This document shows positions 22,864-36,461 of a stretch of DNA of 64,000 bases, piece by piece. The stretch is from Isoetes taiwanensis (lineage: Eukaryota; Streptophyta; Lycopodiopsida; Isoetales; Isoetaceae). Positions within the stretch are counted from its first letter, which is position 1. Each line of letters opens with the position of its first letter. The notes beneath the pieces were generated by a model. It searched no databases and had not been told where the DNA came from. It was given only the letters and a program-made list of their open reading frames with translations. Location of the stretch: contig JAJEKV010000005.1 of assembly GCA_021234155.1 (NCBI GenBank), forward strand, positions 15,437,468 to 15,501,467. Reading direction: 5' to 3'. The translations under genes were made by a program, and so were the position numbers.

Positions 22864-23204
22864 CTATTCCTGCAGCTCATCTAAATTCCTGTCACCACGA
22901 AAAGGAAACTCATCATCATTTTCAGCAACTTTAAATGGTTGTGCCTCGTTTCTAGTGCAATGCAAGTTTCACATCTTGCAATAAGCTCTCTTCAAACACC
23001 GAATCTATTAAAAGGTGACAATAGGTTGAGAACACACAGTCATAAAAATTAAGGAGACACGAAAGAACCGATAAGATATATACTCAGCGTTTTGTATCGA
23101 ACAATGCGTTGGTCAAGCGGCCAGCTCGCAGTTTTATTATAGGGGCTTTGAGTGCAGCAGGATTTTCTGCCAAGTATACAGCTCTCTCTTCATATTCTTT
23201 CATT
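22864..23204 (-). pseudogene. SEC: SECRET AGENT-like O-GlcNAc transferase, last two exons
   Basis: Two minus-strand exons match the C-terminus of plant SEC-type UDP-GlcNAc:protein O-GlcNAc transferases. Exon A (about 23,084-23,204, after a TTATGCAG acceptor) reads MKEYEERAVYLAENPAALKA, then LRAGRLTNALFDTKR. Exon B (22,864-23,004, after a TAATAG acceptor) reads LKRAYCKM-stop-NLHCTR, then EAQPFKVAENDDEFPFRGD. Both positions where the family has tryptophan (R-W-V after LFDT and K-M-W-N-L) are TGA here. The enzyme modifies Ser/Thr of nuclear and cytosolic proteins. The catalytic and TPR regions are absent, so this is a terminal fragment that cannot be functional. Confidence 0.75.
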
Positions 23205-24098
23205 CTGCATAAGAAAATCTATAATTAATGAATGGGCATGCAATACACATTTGGACCATGATTTACAACCCCTGCTATTTAGATAAAAATGCGTAAAAGC
23301 CATTGCAAATTCGTAGCATTGCGTTCTTCTAAAAATTTTGCAAACTTACTCAGGCAAAGCAAAACCGGAATAGTTCTAAATCCGTTTGTCATACTTAGTG
23401 GATCAATGCAGACCTCTTCAAATACAAGTACAAAGTACATGGCTAACCAGGTTCGTATGGCACAGATCCGGCATTGTACCCTTACTAAAGCACAGATCCA
23501 GCATTCCGGCTAAAATAAATAGACCTGGGATATTCTTGTTTTCCATATCTCAGAGCTCTGATCAGAGGCGACCAGAGTAGTCGCTCAGCAAAAATAGGCA
23601 GCTCCCAGTCGGCCAGATCATTCAAGGCATTCTCCCATCCAGACAGTTGGCCAGATCATTCGAAGCAATTTTAGTTTAAAACAAGAGTTGTATGCCCTAA
23701 ACATATATCGACTTCAACAACGCAAAATTTAAAAAAGAAAGGAAAAACATCATCGAGAAGTCTGAGTCTTCCAAAAAACCTGCAAAATCCGCCGGTTCTG
23801 TGCCTAAGAGGTCCCGCCATGCCGAATCTTTCCAAAAAGATCAGCACCGAAGAGCCACAGCCGTGCTGGGGTATGTAAATTCGGCAGCTCATAGCTCTGC
23901 TGCGCAGAGAAAACGGAAAAAAATTGCTCCCACTCTATATTAGGGGAACGTAAATTGGTCTCCTCCCCTCGTACGTAGGAAAGCGGCCTTACGTTAACCG
24001 ACAACCCAATCCACTTGGAATTTCCTTGAATTTTCAAGGCCGTAGATGATATGAAACGCTTATAGGTGATTCATCTGTACAAAAATCCTAGTTGGCAG
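23205..24098. other. Non-coding upstream of the SEC fragment
   Basis: I looked for further SEC exons on the minus strand and could not recognise any. A short inexact duplication (GGCCAGATCATTC at 23,618 and 23,650) is present. Confidence 0.4.
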
Positions 24099-24172
24099 CA
24101 AGGTGGACACTCTAAAATTGCTTCAAAGTGTTAACTTGTGTTTGTGCAAACGTGCGGAAAAAAAAAAAAAAA
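24099..24172 (+). repeat. A-tailed dispersed repeat, copy 2
   Basis: Same block as at 20,719-20,790: CTAAAATTGCTTCAAAGT, then TTTGTGCAAACGTGC, followed by a run of about 15 A at 24,158-24,172. Weaker similarity extends about 40 bp upstream in both copies. Confidence 0.6.
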
Positions 24173-26300
<2,128 letters not shown>

Positions 26301-26307
26301 AAGAGTG

Positions 26308-27077
26308 GCAGCTGATTATGATTGTCACCGTTATACCCTACTTATTCACTCGATTCCACACACATTTCATAAGAGTCAATTGGGACACATATTTGATATT
26401 ATAAGTTGTGCTTTGGCATTCATTGGACTCTTGGTCTCTTTGCTCTTACCAAAAGCTTCATCAACCTTGATTTTCATTTCTTCAAGTAGCCGCTTCTCTC
26501 TTACCTTATTCATCTTCATAGTGTTTTGCACGGTCATTGAAAATTACACTTTCAGAGAGTCTAGATTATAGGCACTTTGTCTTTTTCAAATTATAAATCG
26601 GTCAAAGTTGTGGTCTTGCATAGTTGTTTGATCATCTTCTATGTCAGGTATTCTCATCTTGGATTCAAGAAAGGAGAATATACTTTGCCAAAGAACACCT
26701 TAGGAGGACTCACATTCTGCACAGAGTTTTAGAGTATTCCCATGAAAAATTGGGCAGCCTGATATTAGAAGATAGAAGAACTCCTAATACAGCCGTATTT
26801 TAAAAATAAGTGCTTGTTTACTGCACCTATGCAGCATAAGAAAACGGATCATTCTTGTTGTCTCAAGTCTAGACTTCTCATGCATCCCTTGCTTCATACA
26901 GAATCTTTGAAGCCTTTGACATAGAAAAAAACGGGACCCTTTCCAAAAGTGAGCTGAAATTGCTTGTGCTGAGTCTGGGAATATGTACCCACACAAATAT
27001 ACTTGAAGAAGATGAACTCCAAGTCTGGTTAAGAGACTTTGATATCTCGAATGATGGATTGATTCAAAAATAGGAAT
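26308..27077 (+). pseudogene. NCL: NCL-like EF-hand Na+/Ca2+ exchanger fragment, 5' part
   Basis: The blocks follow the middle of plant NCL-type exchangers. A membrane-like block (LIMIVTVIPYLFTRFH, near 26,308) is followed by a second hydrophobic run (VVVLHSCLIIFY, near 26,610). After a one-base loss comes CQVFSSWIQERRIYFAKEHL (26,642 onward), then ILHRVLEYSHEKLGSLILED. After an intron-like gap an exon at 26,902 gives FEAFDIEKNGTLSKSELK, whose loop D-I-E-K-N-G-T-L-S-K-S-E is a good EF-hand, then WLRDFDISNDGLIQK, the start of a second EF-hand. A TAG occupies the codon before the loop's final E. The exon is then cut by the LTR element. NCL proteins are tonoplast or plasma-membrane Na+/Ca2+ exchange-type proteins. 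The first hydrophobic blocks are the less certain part. Confidence 0.7.
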
Positions 27078-28711
27078 TGTGACGCCCTCGCCTAAAATAT
27101 ATCTGGCCACGGTACACTCTCGGCAGAAATCCCCCGTCCGGGCCAACAACCGCAGACAGCCCTTCGGCCTACCCCCGCAAGACTCGAGGTGACCCTAGTG
27201 CGGGAGGGGACACTGGTGTCTTGCTACCCTTCCCCTATGGGCTCCTATAACAGCAGGTTTTATAAACAAGTCAACTAGCATCAAAGCATATAAATACTAC
27301 CTCAAGGGTAGTCCATCACACATCCACGAAAGTGCAAGGATGATAAACATAAACCATAAAACATGAGAGCTCCTACCCGTGCTCGGACTGTAAGGAGGAT
27401 GACCGACCGGGCTAGGCCTCAAGATAGAGCGGAACCGAGTCATGGCAATGGCGAGGGGCTGGGATAAGACAATGGCTAGGGTTGACCACTCCATCCGCCC
27501 CTCCCGGCATACTTTGCGATGGGCTAAATCAAGCTCATGGCGTGACTCTAGCCTTCCTGGACACGCAATCCCATGGCATCACCCATCAGACTACTCTGTG
27601 TTGCATCTCCCTGGTCGATGAGGGAAGGGTTGCATCTCCCCTTCCCGTGGTCTAGAGGTTCCGTGGGCGCTAGAGAATCGTGGGCGACACACGATTCATA
27701 CCCGATCGAACCCCCAAAACAAGAGCCAAGCTGCCACTTGCAACTCTTGAGAGGCGGGGACACCATCGCCCGGGGAGGTGTCAGACCCATGCTCGCCCAC
27801 ACAGTGACCGACCATAAGCCTAGCCCACTATGGGATCCCCCCAGAGCCCCCACTCGGCGGGGGATCCCCCTACCAAGATTGCCTCTAGCCCCGTTGTGTA
27901 GTGCTTGAGTCACATCATAGCCTCCATAGCCCTAGTGGGTTCCTATGCACAGCCGATATAATAGGAACTAAGGGATCTACACTAGGAGCATACTACATAT
28001 GGCCCTAGGTCTCTACCCCCTTCCCAATACAAGAGGAGCAAACATGATCAACCATCATCACATAATCATTATATCATGATAAACATCATAAGAACATCTT
28101 AACCTAATCATACATATCTAACTTACGGTTAGGGTTCCTTGATTAGGGTTCAAGATGTTGAATAAGGGTTCTAGGATGGCTCTACTCTAGCTAACGAAAT
28201 ACTAACCCATCCGAGTGCTAACTTCCGGATGATCTACCAAGAGCACTACTCTACATACCCGCCTCCAGGCACTCCCTCCCAATCCTCAAGGCTCCATGGT
28301 CTTCGGTGTTCGAGGTAGCTCCCACTCCTCCCGGATGCGCCACGCCTGGGGGGGCTGCCAGCGCTGTCTTTGTCACAAATAGGACGTTCTCGAAAATGGA
28401 GTTTCGAAATAAGAAAGGTTCCCGCATTGGAGCCAGAAAAAGAGGCCTAGGGTTAGGGTTTAGGCCTTTATAGGTTAGGGTTCACATGTTATGCCACATG
28501 GCTCCAATAGGGTAAGTCCGTGTGGCGGGTACCCAATAGGTTAAGGCCACGTGGAAAATGGTCTTAACCTAAGGTTGGCTAAGTTATATGAATAACTTAG
28601 TCATGCCCCCTAGCCACTTTCTAAGGCATACAAGGCTACATATATAGACTTGTATGGTGACGGGTCCAGGAATATAGGTATTTATAGCGTATATTCCCCT
28701 GGAACGTCACA
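27078..28711 (-). repeat. 3' LTR (1,634 bp)
   Basis: Delimited by TGTGACG and CGTCACA. In minus orientation it starts TGTGACGTTCCAGGGGAA and carries a TATA-like CCTATAAAGG (rc at 28,465-28,472), downstream of which is a telomere-like CCTAAACCCTAACCC block. The AT-rich part nearest the coding end (about 28,440-28,711) is almost identical to the other LTR. The other half differs by many 1-3 bp indels. Confidence 0.95.
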
Positions 28712-28723
28712 TTCTCCCCCTTT
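28712..28723 (-). promoter_or_regulatory. Polypurine tract
   Basis: On the minus strand AAAGGGGGAGAA lies immediately before the 3' LTR start TGTGACG, as expected for the plus-strand primer of an LTR retrotransposon. Confidence 0.9.
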
Positions 28724-29600
28724 AGGACAATCTTTGTCCTCAAAGATTAAGCCAAGGTGACGAACCTATCCTAATCCTGCAAAAGCACACAACAAGAATA
28801 TATGAACTTAACTCTATTGAAAAGATCAACTTTTCATTAATTACTTATTATGTAATTATAAAGCTATATTTATAAGTTATACAAAATTATATAGCTATAA
28901 CAACTATTATTATCAAAGTATACACATAATATTATTACAACAAATTTAGGAGTTCATAGTTAGTCTAAAATCTATGACTCCTATCTTCTCGTAACGTGCT
29001 CCCTCCTTCATGCTTCCCTTCACTGGCCTGCACAAGTAGCACATTACGTTATATAAGTTAATAAGTTTGTGGTTTTAGGGGACCACCCCCCTTACCTACC
29101 TCCTTGAGCCGAACTACTAACTCAAGGTTACCCTACTACCTTGCACTCGATCATGGCCCTTTCGGTTTGAGCTTAAGGACCATTTAAGATGATCCTATCA
29201 TCGCCCATGATCAAGTGCTACCTTGTACTTCGGTTACCCTGCGAAAGTACCCCTAGTGCATCATGCCCCAAAGCTTTTAAGGGGAACGCCTCCACGATCC
29301 CATCATCAGCAAGATGATCACTTTGACCTTCACCATGACCCTCCTACGGCCCGGTGTGCGTTCTCGCATCAGCATAGAGAGAGCATCCGATCGATGTCCC
29401 ATCATCACCCACCATGCCTCAATCCTCACTCACATGACCCTAATGGTCATGCGCACCTCTTGGTGCGTGCTTGGCCTAGAGAATGCCTTAAAAGGCGTAT
29501 CCCATCATCGCCACAATATCGTTCCAAGATTCGGCACATGCACTCTACTAACTAGAATACATGAGCCGAAACTTAAGGCTAACTAAGAAACATACTAAGC
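28724..29600. other. 3' non-coding interior of the LTR element
   Basis: Between the chromodomain remnant and the polypurine tract I see no conserved protein. The two overlapping + strand frames at 29,223-29,586 are antisense to the element and show no family motif. Confidence 0.5.
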
Positions 29601-29609
29601 TAACCTCCG

Positions 29610-29980
29610 GCAAGTCGGCGTCGATCAATTCGAGACGACTGGCCATCAACTCCTTCATAAACTCGGGTATTGCTTCTCCAAATCCTGCTTTAATACCCGG
29701 ATCATTGTCTTCCACGGGCAAGTGCTTCCATGTGACCAACTACTGGAGGAATTTAGATCACCTAGTCCTCTTGAATGACTTATCAAGAAGCAATCCAGGC
29801 ACAATTTCAACTTGATCCTCCGTCATTTCCAACAAAGTTGGAGTATCCAAAACCTCCTCAGGGTTAGGATCGTGCCTTTTCAATAAACTCACATGGAAGA
29901 CCTTAAGGTGGGCTGAGAGATCCAACTTGTAGGCTTGGGAGCCCACTCTTCTCCAAGATCTTGAACGGACCGGCCCACCT
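29610..29980 (-). pseudogene. Gypsy integrase C-terminus and chromodomain
   Basis: Minus translation gives YKLDLSAHLKVFHVSLLKRH, then PNPEEVLDTPTLLEMTEDQV, EIVPGLLLDKSFKRT, a stop, SKFLQ and LVTWKHLPVEDNDPG, then IPEFMKELMASRLELIDADL. The HVSLLKR block, W in LVTWK and the acidic tail identify the chromovirus integrase end plus chromodomain. Two stops lie within. It aligns with the split chromodomain of the first gypsy copy. Confidence 0.85.
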
Positions 29981-30413
29981 AGGGGCGAGCTTCTTACAAT
30001 TGCCGATGCGAAGCTTTCCTTGCTTAACCTTTACTTGAGCCAAACTTTATCTCTCACAACAAAACAACTCTCGAGGGGTTTTATGTCTATCTGCTAGACT
30101 CTTCAGATGTGCCCATGCTGTTTGAAGATATTCCCACACTTCTACCAAAGGCTACCGCGTCGTTGTTGAGAAACTTCCACCTAGGGCACTAGATTATGCC
30201 ACATAACTAGGGTCAAGCATTGATAACTGTAACTGATCATGGAGGAGACATCTTCGATGACTCTTGCTTCATATTATTGTACGTAATTGACCAGGTGGAT
30301 GTACTCGGCCCATTTGGATTACTTGTTCCAATCATAGTTTCTCAACGTGCTCTCCAAAATTGTGTTGGTGCGGTCCCTTTGCCGATTTGACTGGAAATGA
30401 TAAGCAAAACTCA

Positions 30414-31060
30414 TCAACAAGTTGGTGCAGCTCGTGTTGAAGAAGTCTTGCTAAACGTCGCTAAAGAACTTCGGATCTCTTTTGGTGATGATCGACCTGT
30501 GCATTCCATGCAGCCTAAAAGATCTCTTATGTAGACCACCCGGCTAGAGCCAAGGCGGTGTCTATGGTGTGGCATGGCAAGCATGTGCCCTTTTGCTAAG
30601 CTATATACCACAACCATCAAGGCTTCAAAGCTTCTTGTTGTCCTTGGAAGGCCAACTATAAGACCCATGCTGATGACTTCCCACTTGGTGTCTGGCACCG
30701 CCCAAGGTTCCAAAACTCCTGGAATTCGAAGTTGTTCCGTCCTTGTCTGCTGGCTGCACTGACATTCTTGGATATGTCTGATTATCTGCTTCTTCATACC
30801 CGGCCAGACGTAGCTACTTCTAATCTTGAAGTAGGCCTTTATAAATTTTGCATGGCCGGAAATAGGGCTATTATGCGTGTCCTGGAAGATTTTTCTTACT
30901 TCTTATACTTTGGGTACGCATAATTGTTCTTTGCTATTAGAGATTACCTTCCTTTTTAAAATATTTGAAGGTTTCTCTTTCTTAATCCGTCCTTGCACTC
31001 TTGCAAATACTAGCCCATTATGTGCTTGAACTCCATGTTGGGGTAGATGGCTTCTTCTAT
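30414..31060 (-). pseudogene. Gypsy pre-integrase linker and integrase fragment
   Basis: From right to left the minus strand reads GKKIEEAIYPNMEFKHIMG (linker), FIKAYFKIRSSYVWPGMKK, IRHIQECQCSQQTRTEQLRI (CxxC of the zinc-binding domain) and WEVISMGLIVGLPRTTRS. In the first copy the last block is SMDFITGLPRT, so the first catalytic D is replaced (G-L for D-F). After VVVYSLAK the core decays and the second and third catalytic motifs are not readable. Confidence 0.8.
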
Positions 31061-31079
31061 CTTCTTGCCGAAGTGGAGA

Positions 31080-31420
31080 TGGCATTGCAAATTGCTGCTT
31101 CAAAAGCTTGCCAATGAGTGGCGACGTCTTAACATCCCCACGGCTGCATGCTCTTCCATTGATTTGCTGTAGATCATGATGTCGTCGAAGAGAATTGATG
31201 AAGAGATCATCCAAGGAATCTCCGAAGATGTCGTCCTCAAATGCATACAAGTTGGTGGAGCATTCCATAGACTTAGGGGCATTACTGTGAAATCATAGTG
31301 CCCATACCGAGTTCTGAAGGAGTCTTATAATTATCTTCCCCCTTCATCCTTATTTGCTGATTGCCCGAGCTTAAGTCAATTTTGTAGAAGAATCTTGTCC
31401 ATTATGTCGTTGCTTGTTGA
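31080..31420 (-). pseudogene. Gypsy reverse transcriptase remnant
   Basis: MPLSLWNAPPTCMH corresponds to the MPFGLxNAPxTFM block, and FDDIMIYSKSMEEHAA to the catalytic YxDD block of Ty3/gypsy RT, here with F-D-D. Only this palm segment remains. The thumb, connection and RNase H are missing and the sequence passes into the pre-integrase linker at about 31,060. Confidence 0.8.
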
Positions 31421-31429
31421 GCTGCCCAT

Positions 31430-33780
31430 GGTTGATATACATCTTTAGACTTCCATCTTGGCCGAAAGGGTCCCCAAGTCAATCAACTCCTACAATTGCT
31501 TCTTGAGCTCTGCTAGCTCGGAAGTGCTGATTCTATAAAGAGCCTTGTTGATCGGCTCTGCATCCGGTGCAGAGTGATTTTAGTCTCTATGCTTCTATAG
31601 AGCAAAAGCTCTCAAATTTCATCAAGGGATATATCATGGGACTTCTTAATTACTTAGAAATTGGCCAAGGCAACTGTTTCGAAGTAGCATCTTCCTTCTT
31701 ACTATTGCGGTCGGAGTCGACAACTTGTAGCTTATGTATGACCTCATTCCTCATGATGCACTTAAGTAATTGCCTTACTGACATGCGTTGCACGATTGGA
31801 ATTACTTAACTTAAATTATAAGGTACTTGCCCTTTGGTGCTGCGATAACATCTCTTGCTTATGATAATCAGTTATTGCCTTAGCCGACTTTAACATTGCA
31901 TGTCTATTATGAGGTCATAGTTGCCGATGCACATAAGTTGCTGCCGATGCTCTACTTTGCTCCGCTTAATGTTGATGTCGAACTTGACTCTTGTTCCGTT
32001 GGTGCTGCTAATTACTCGGTCTTGCCTTAACTACTGGCCTAGATTTAGACTTAAGAGTCTTGCTCTTAAAGATGTCCGCCATCTAGAAGGTGCAAAATTA
32101 CAAGTTAAAGAACTACTTACATAAATCCTATGGCCACAAGTTTAGTCGGCATGACATTACTTTGGGCACACATAGAAAACTATATGATTAGATAATTATT
32201 CTTGTTTTAGATCTAATCTATACTCTAGGATCCCCCTTCCTTACTTATTGCCCTCTTGAAATAGTCCCACCTTTGAGTTGATGCTATCTAAGAAGTTGGC
32301 CGGACTTATTAGATTGCTTCCCTTCATTTGGTCGGATTATTCCTTATGCTGCAGAAGTACTCGTCATATACATGGTCGACGATTATCCTATTATTGAATC
32401 CTTCTTAGCGAGGTGATCAAGCTCACGAAGAGGTTTTAATATGTTGGATATCTGTCAGCAATGTATACAATTATTGTACTCCATACATTTTTCTTCCCAA
32501 TCCTTGAAGCTTTGCTCCCTTCTTGGGTACATCCCTTCTAAAAGAAAAGACAAAAATCTACTCGAAATTTCATCCCAATCCCATCATGGATATTATCACC
32601 CATCATTCTAAGAAACTCAACTATCTGATAGGTCCTCTAGCTTGCTTAAAGCTGGTGTAGTTGTGACATTAGTCATCGATGTGGGGCCGTTCCTCGAGAC
32701 AATATGGCACTTGGAGAATATCCTTGACTAAGAGGTGTTCCTCCCTTAATGTAATCAATTTTGTAAGTGCCATGATGCCCACTGGCTGTTGCATAGCCCT
32801 CTTGGCAAGTCTTGTGTCTATCCTTCTTGACGCAATCATCCTTTCCTATAGGCTCTCCTTTATTTTTTTCCTGTTCGGGCTTCCCTGTACACCCGCTTGG
32901 CCTTTGATTTGCTGAAGTTTCCTCCATAAGTTTGCCCTCTACTTTTAATTTGTTGATGTTGTCCGGTGTCTCCACTGTCAAGGCTCGAGGATCCGCAACG
33001 AAGGTTCTCCTGACCTATTTTACTGCCCTAAAGTGCACAAGGCAACTAATACTACCATAACAATAATTACTTATATCTATTTACTCTACAAACCCTATTT
33101 TTATACCTTTATCCACTCTACCTCAATTGACCCACTTGGCACTTTACTAGGCACTGAGGAAGGTACTTATTTACTATTATGGGGTGGTAGAAGGAGACTC
33201 ACTTTGGGTATACTTGGTGTGCTAGACTAAATTACTTAGATAGAATGAATTCCTAGATAATTAGGCATGGCTGAAGACACTTGATGATAGTGCACATATA
33301 ACGTGTGTTGGTGTATCATACCAACGTGTGACAACAATTTCTAAGGCCTTGGCAACTAGCTGGGTTTCTAAGAAAAATGTTTAATTATACTACCTATATG
33401 TAGACAAGAAGATACTTAGCAAGATAAGAGCGACAACTAAGCTATGATGAGTGCAGATGTTGTCTCTATCTAGCTTAAGGATCTTGGTTCTAAGTCTAAG
33501 GTTTGGCCATTAATATTATCTAACATTATTAAAGCTTAAATTTAATTAAGAATTATAATTCAAACATAAACTATGCCCGCCCTTAGTGGTTGGCACGGGG
33601 GGGTTTGGGGGGGTTCAACCTTGTGGGTGGGAGGTTCGATTTTCACTACTGTGGGAATTCTTTTAAGATGAGGTTCAAATGGATTAAAAAGCTAGAATGG
33701 GGTACTACAAGACATTAGAGTGCAGGGTAGAAGACTAGCATATGTACTAAGACCCTTTTCAATGCAATTTTGCTAAATTT
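31430..33780. other. Degenerate gypsy interior (RT/protease/gag side), unassigned
   Basis: On the minus strand I cannot assign a clear protease or gag domain. The frame at 32,673-32,981 is open but shows no D-S/T-G protease motif. At about 33,576-33,660 a stretch with a GTTGGCACGGGG and a GGTTCGATTTTC block resembles the A and B boxes of a tRNA-derived SINE, which may be inserted here. Confidence 0.4.
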
Positions 33781-33815
33781 TGCCTTCCAATCATATGACC
33801 CGGGTGAGTCTGCGC

Positions 33816-34038
33816 CAATGACACCTGCGTTGAGAACGCATACCCATTTGGCGCGGTGGCCAATGACACCTGCGTTGAGAACGCATACCCATTTGGCGCG
33901 GTTTCACCCTGGTACCTTGATTCATGAAACCGCGTTCTGTTGAGAACGCATACCCATTTGGCGCGGTTTCACCCTGGTACCTTGATTCATGACACCTGCG
34001 TTGAGAACGCGGTTTCACCCTGGTACCTTGATTCTTGC
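33816..34038. repeat. Minisatellite in the LTR-element interior
   Basis: Units built of GACACCTGCGTTGAGAACGC, ATACCCATTTGGCGCGG and TTTCACCCTGGTACCTTGAT recur in different combinations three to four times, with repeat starts about 42-70 bp apart. The antisense frame encodes the repeated MGMRSQRRCHW and NQGTRVKPR. I read this as tandem duplication, not as a gene. Confidence 0.8.
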
Positions 34039-34455
34039 CAAGATTCAACAATTTCAGGAACTATAAGATCTTAAAATGGCTATTTGGGCCAATTCTAAAC
34101 TAACTAGCAACTTATTTCATACCAAAAAGATATCTAAAAGTGCAAATATGGGCAAACCGTGAATCACATGATGGCTCTAGCGTCACGCTAACGCAGACAG
34201 CGTTTTTGCTTGTCTCACCCGGGTTGGCCAATTCTAGCTATTTTTGGATATTTTTAACAAATTTAAAGTGCTACACTGCATTTCTAAATAATTTCTAAGC
34301 ATTCTAACAACTTTTAGTATGAAATTTGGATCAATTTTGCCCTAAATCAAGTGACTATGCTACTTAGCCAATTAAGAGCATTTTAAGTAAGCTGCAAAGG
34401 ATTCTACTACAATTAATTTATACAAGAATATTTTTATATCCTACAAGCAATTAAT

Positions 34456-35232
34456 TTATAGTAAATTTACTTCTAATGAGTAAAACAATGTACATGAAAA
34501 CTTATATTTAAAATAGTTTGCTAGACTGGGGCTCTTCACGGCTTCTCCTTGCGAATTCTCCTCGCCGGGTGGAGGTCTTTGGGCCTGCTTGGTATGGATC
34601 GCGCAGAGGTTGCCTTCTTCAAAAAGTTGTACCAGCTCCACCTCTACTCCCTCTGCGGGGGCCTGGACCATCAAGGGTGCGGATCTTGGTCTCCCTCGGC
34701 TTTGGCCGCTTCACAGTGAGATCCCCGTCGCCGTTGATGTGGTTCGGTAGTCGTGGGCCCATCTTGAACTCCCGGATAGACATTTGATGTAGGCCGAAAA
34801 GAGACTTTCGGATCATCGAACCGGTATCTGTTGGCAATGCCAAATATGCTAAGCAGCTCTACTGTGCCGGGGGATTTGGCCCATGGCGAACCTTCTTCGG
34901 AGAATCGAAGTCGAGGTGGTGGAGGCTTGCTTTTTCCCGACCACGGGTCGGCTACCTTGTCGATCCATTGGCGAGATAAATCTTGCATCTTTGCCTTCTT
35001 CTTCATTACTCCATATCTTGCTTGACTTTAAGTAGCTTCTGGCTGATGTTGCCCCCCTTGGGTTGCCTTGGATATGGTTCTTGAAGCGTAGGCACAGTGC
35101 ATTCTTAGGTCTCCTTCTCCTCTTGTTAGTCTTCTTTGTGGTTCTCGATAACCACACTCTCCTATCACCTAGCTTTACGCCTCTTTGTTTGTTTCTCCCT
35201 TGCCTCGTCTCTTCCTTCCTTTTCTTCCGCAT
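34456..35232 (-). pseudogene. Possible gag region of the LTR element, unassigned
   Basis: Overlapping minus-strand frames of 70-130 codons lie where gag is expected, downstream of the leader and upstream of RT. They contain basic and proline-rich stretches (KSKPPPPRLRF, RRRGSHCEAAKAEGD) but no CCHC zinc knuckle that I can see. The position is the only argument for gag. Confidence 0.35.
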
Positions 35233-35271
35233 TGATTGCTCGCTCCCCTTCTTTGCTTTTTCTGTGGCCGG

Positions 35272-35590
35272 CAGGGGTTGCTCGTATTACCGGGGTTGCT
35301 CCTCTTTTTCTTTGCTCCCTATTCTTTCTGGTGTTGGGGTTGCTCCCCTCTTTGTCGAGGTTGCTCTTGCTACTTGCTCTTCACACCACTCTCCTGTTCT
35401 TTGGGGTTGCTCCTATTGCGAGGTTGCTCTATTACTTGCTCTTCCTCTGCTCTCCTGTTCTTTGGGGTTGCTCACATTCTTGCTTGCTCTAGGTTGCTCT
35501 TCGCTGCACTTTGCTCTTCCTCACTCTTGCTCTCCCTGTTCTTCGGGGTTGCTCACATTTCTTTGGGGTTGCTCTCGCTACTTGCTCTTC
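35272..35590. repeat. GGGGTTGCTC minisatellite in the 5' leader
   Basis: GGGGTTGCTC or AGGTTGCTC recurs about ten times with irregular 15-45 bp spacing, separated by pyrimidine-rich spacers with TACTTGCTCTTC and TCCTGTTCTTT. It lies between the primer-binding site and the coding remnants, in the untranslated or gag-proximal leader. The long + strand frames through it are antisense to the element and result from low complexity. Confidence 0.8.
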
Positions 35591-35599
35591 CCCGCCCGA

Positions 35600-36447
35600 G
35601 AACAGATGCCACGATCTCAATTCCCCAAGTCTTGCGATCATTAGCACCGGTGCTAAGTCGTTGCTCCTCCATGAGTGAAACGATTCGTCTGAAGAGCTTG
35701 AGTGGCTAAGTTCGTCGTCTGGCCTAGGTCGCAGGGCCTCAAGAATTTGCTTGTTGCCGCACGTTCTGGTGCAAGCTGGAGCTTCCAACCTTCCTAGCTA
35801 CTTGTTTGGTCCTCCCAACAACTTAGCTTCCTTGATGGTGGCCTCTTCGAGCGATCTTGCCTCTATCTTCGCGGCTCCTTTGGATCGATCTGGAAATTAA
35901 TTTGTTCGTTTGGTGGACACTCTTGTGGCAGCTTCGGATATTAGCTTCTAATTTGCCTTACAAGGGTAAAAGAGAGGTTCAAGCTACCATTTGGGGAACT
36001 TCTAGGGAGTAGAGGTGCTTCCATAGGTTTATTAGCTACTTTTTCTTAAGAGTAATTTTATTATAACTATGGGTTATTAATTAAGGTACTATTCTTAAAC
36101 GCTTAACTATTGCTCGAAATTTCCTATTTCTTTTGGGCCAAGTAGTGGTCATTTCACGCCATTTTCTTTCAAGCTTTGTTTTGAGCAATTTCTCATTCAA
36201 TTTTTTTCACTTGAAAGGTGCGGTTCATGAACAACTTGAGCTCAAATTTACTAGAAGGTTTCTTTTGACTATATTATTTCTACCACTTAGACTATACTTA
36301 ATCTAATTACGACCCTACTAATGGAAAAAAATTTCTCCCATATTTCGCGGTTCAAGACTGGAATTCTCATTCCATTCATTAGCTAGGCCAGTTAGTCTAC
36401 CTATTCAGGGATATGGTCAGTGCTAGCTCTTGGTCAATCAAGAACAT
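35600..36447. other. Leader of the LTR element
   Basis: This is the untranslated leader between the primer-binding site and the minisatellite. I see no coding sequence. Confidence 0.45.
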
Positions 36448-36460
36448 TGCTCTGATACCA
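36448..36460 (-). promoter_or_regulatory. Primer-binding site (initiator tRNA-Met type)
   Basis: On the minus strand TGGTATCAGAGCA follows the 5' LTR end (CGTCACA) after one A. This is the common plant primer-binding sequence complementary to the 3' end of initiator methionine tRNA, which primes minus-strand cDNA. Confidence 0.92.
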
Positions 36461-36461
36461 T

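Noticed and set aside
27548-27913. 121-aa and 111-aa overlapping frames
   Set aside because: They lie wholly inside an LTR, are opposite each other, and are not kept as long frames in the other LTR.
34518-35709. Plus-strand Leu/Cys-rich frames up to 193 aa
   Set aside because: They are antisense to the LTR element and run through the GGGGTTGCTC minisatellite, which gives artificial membrane-like composition.
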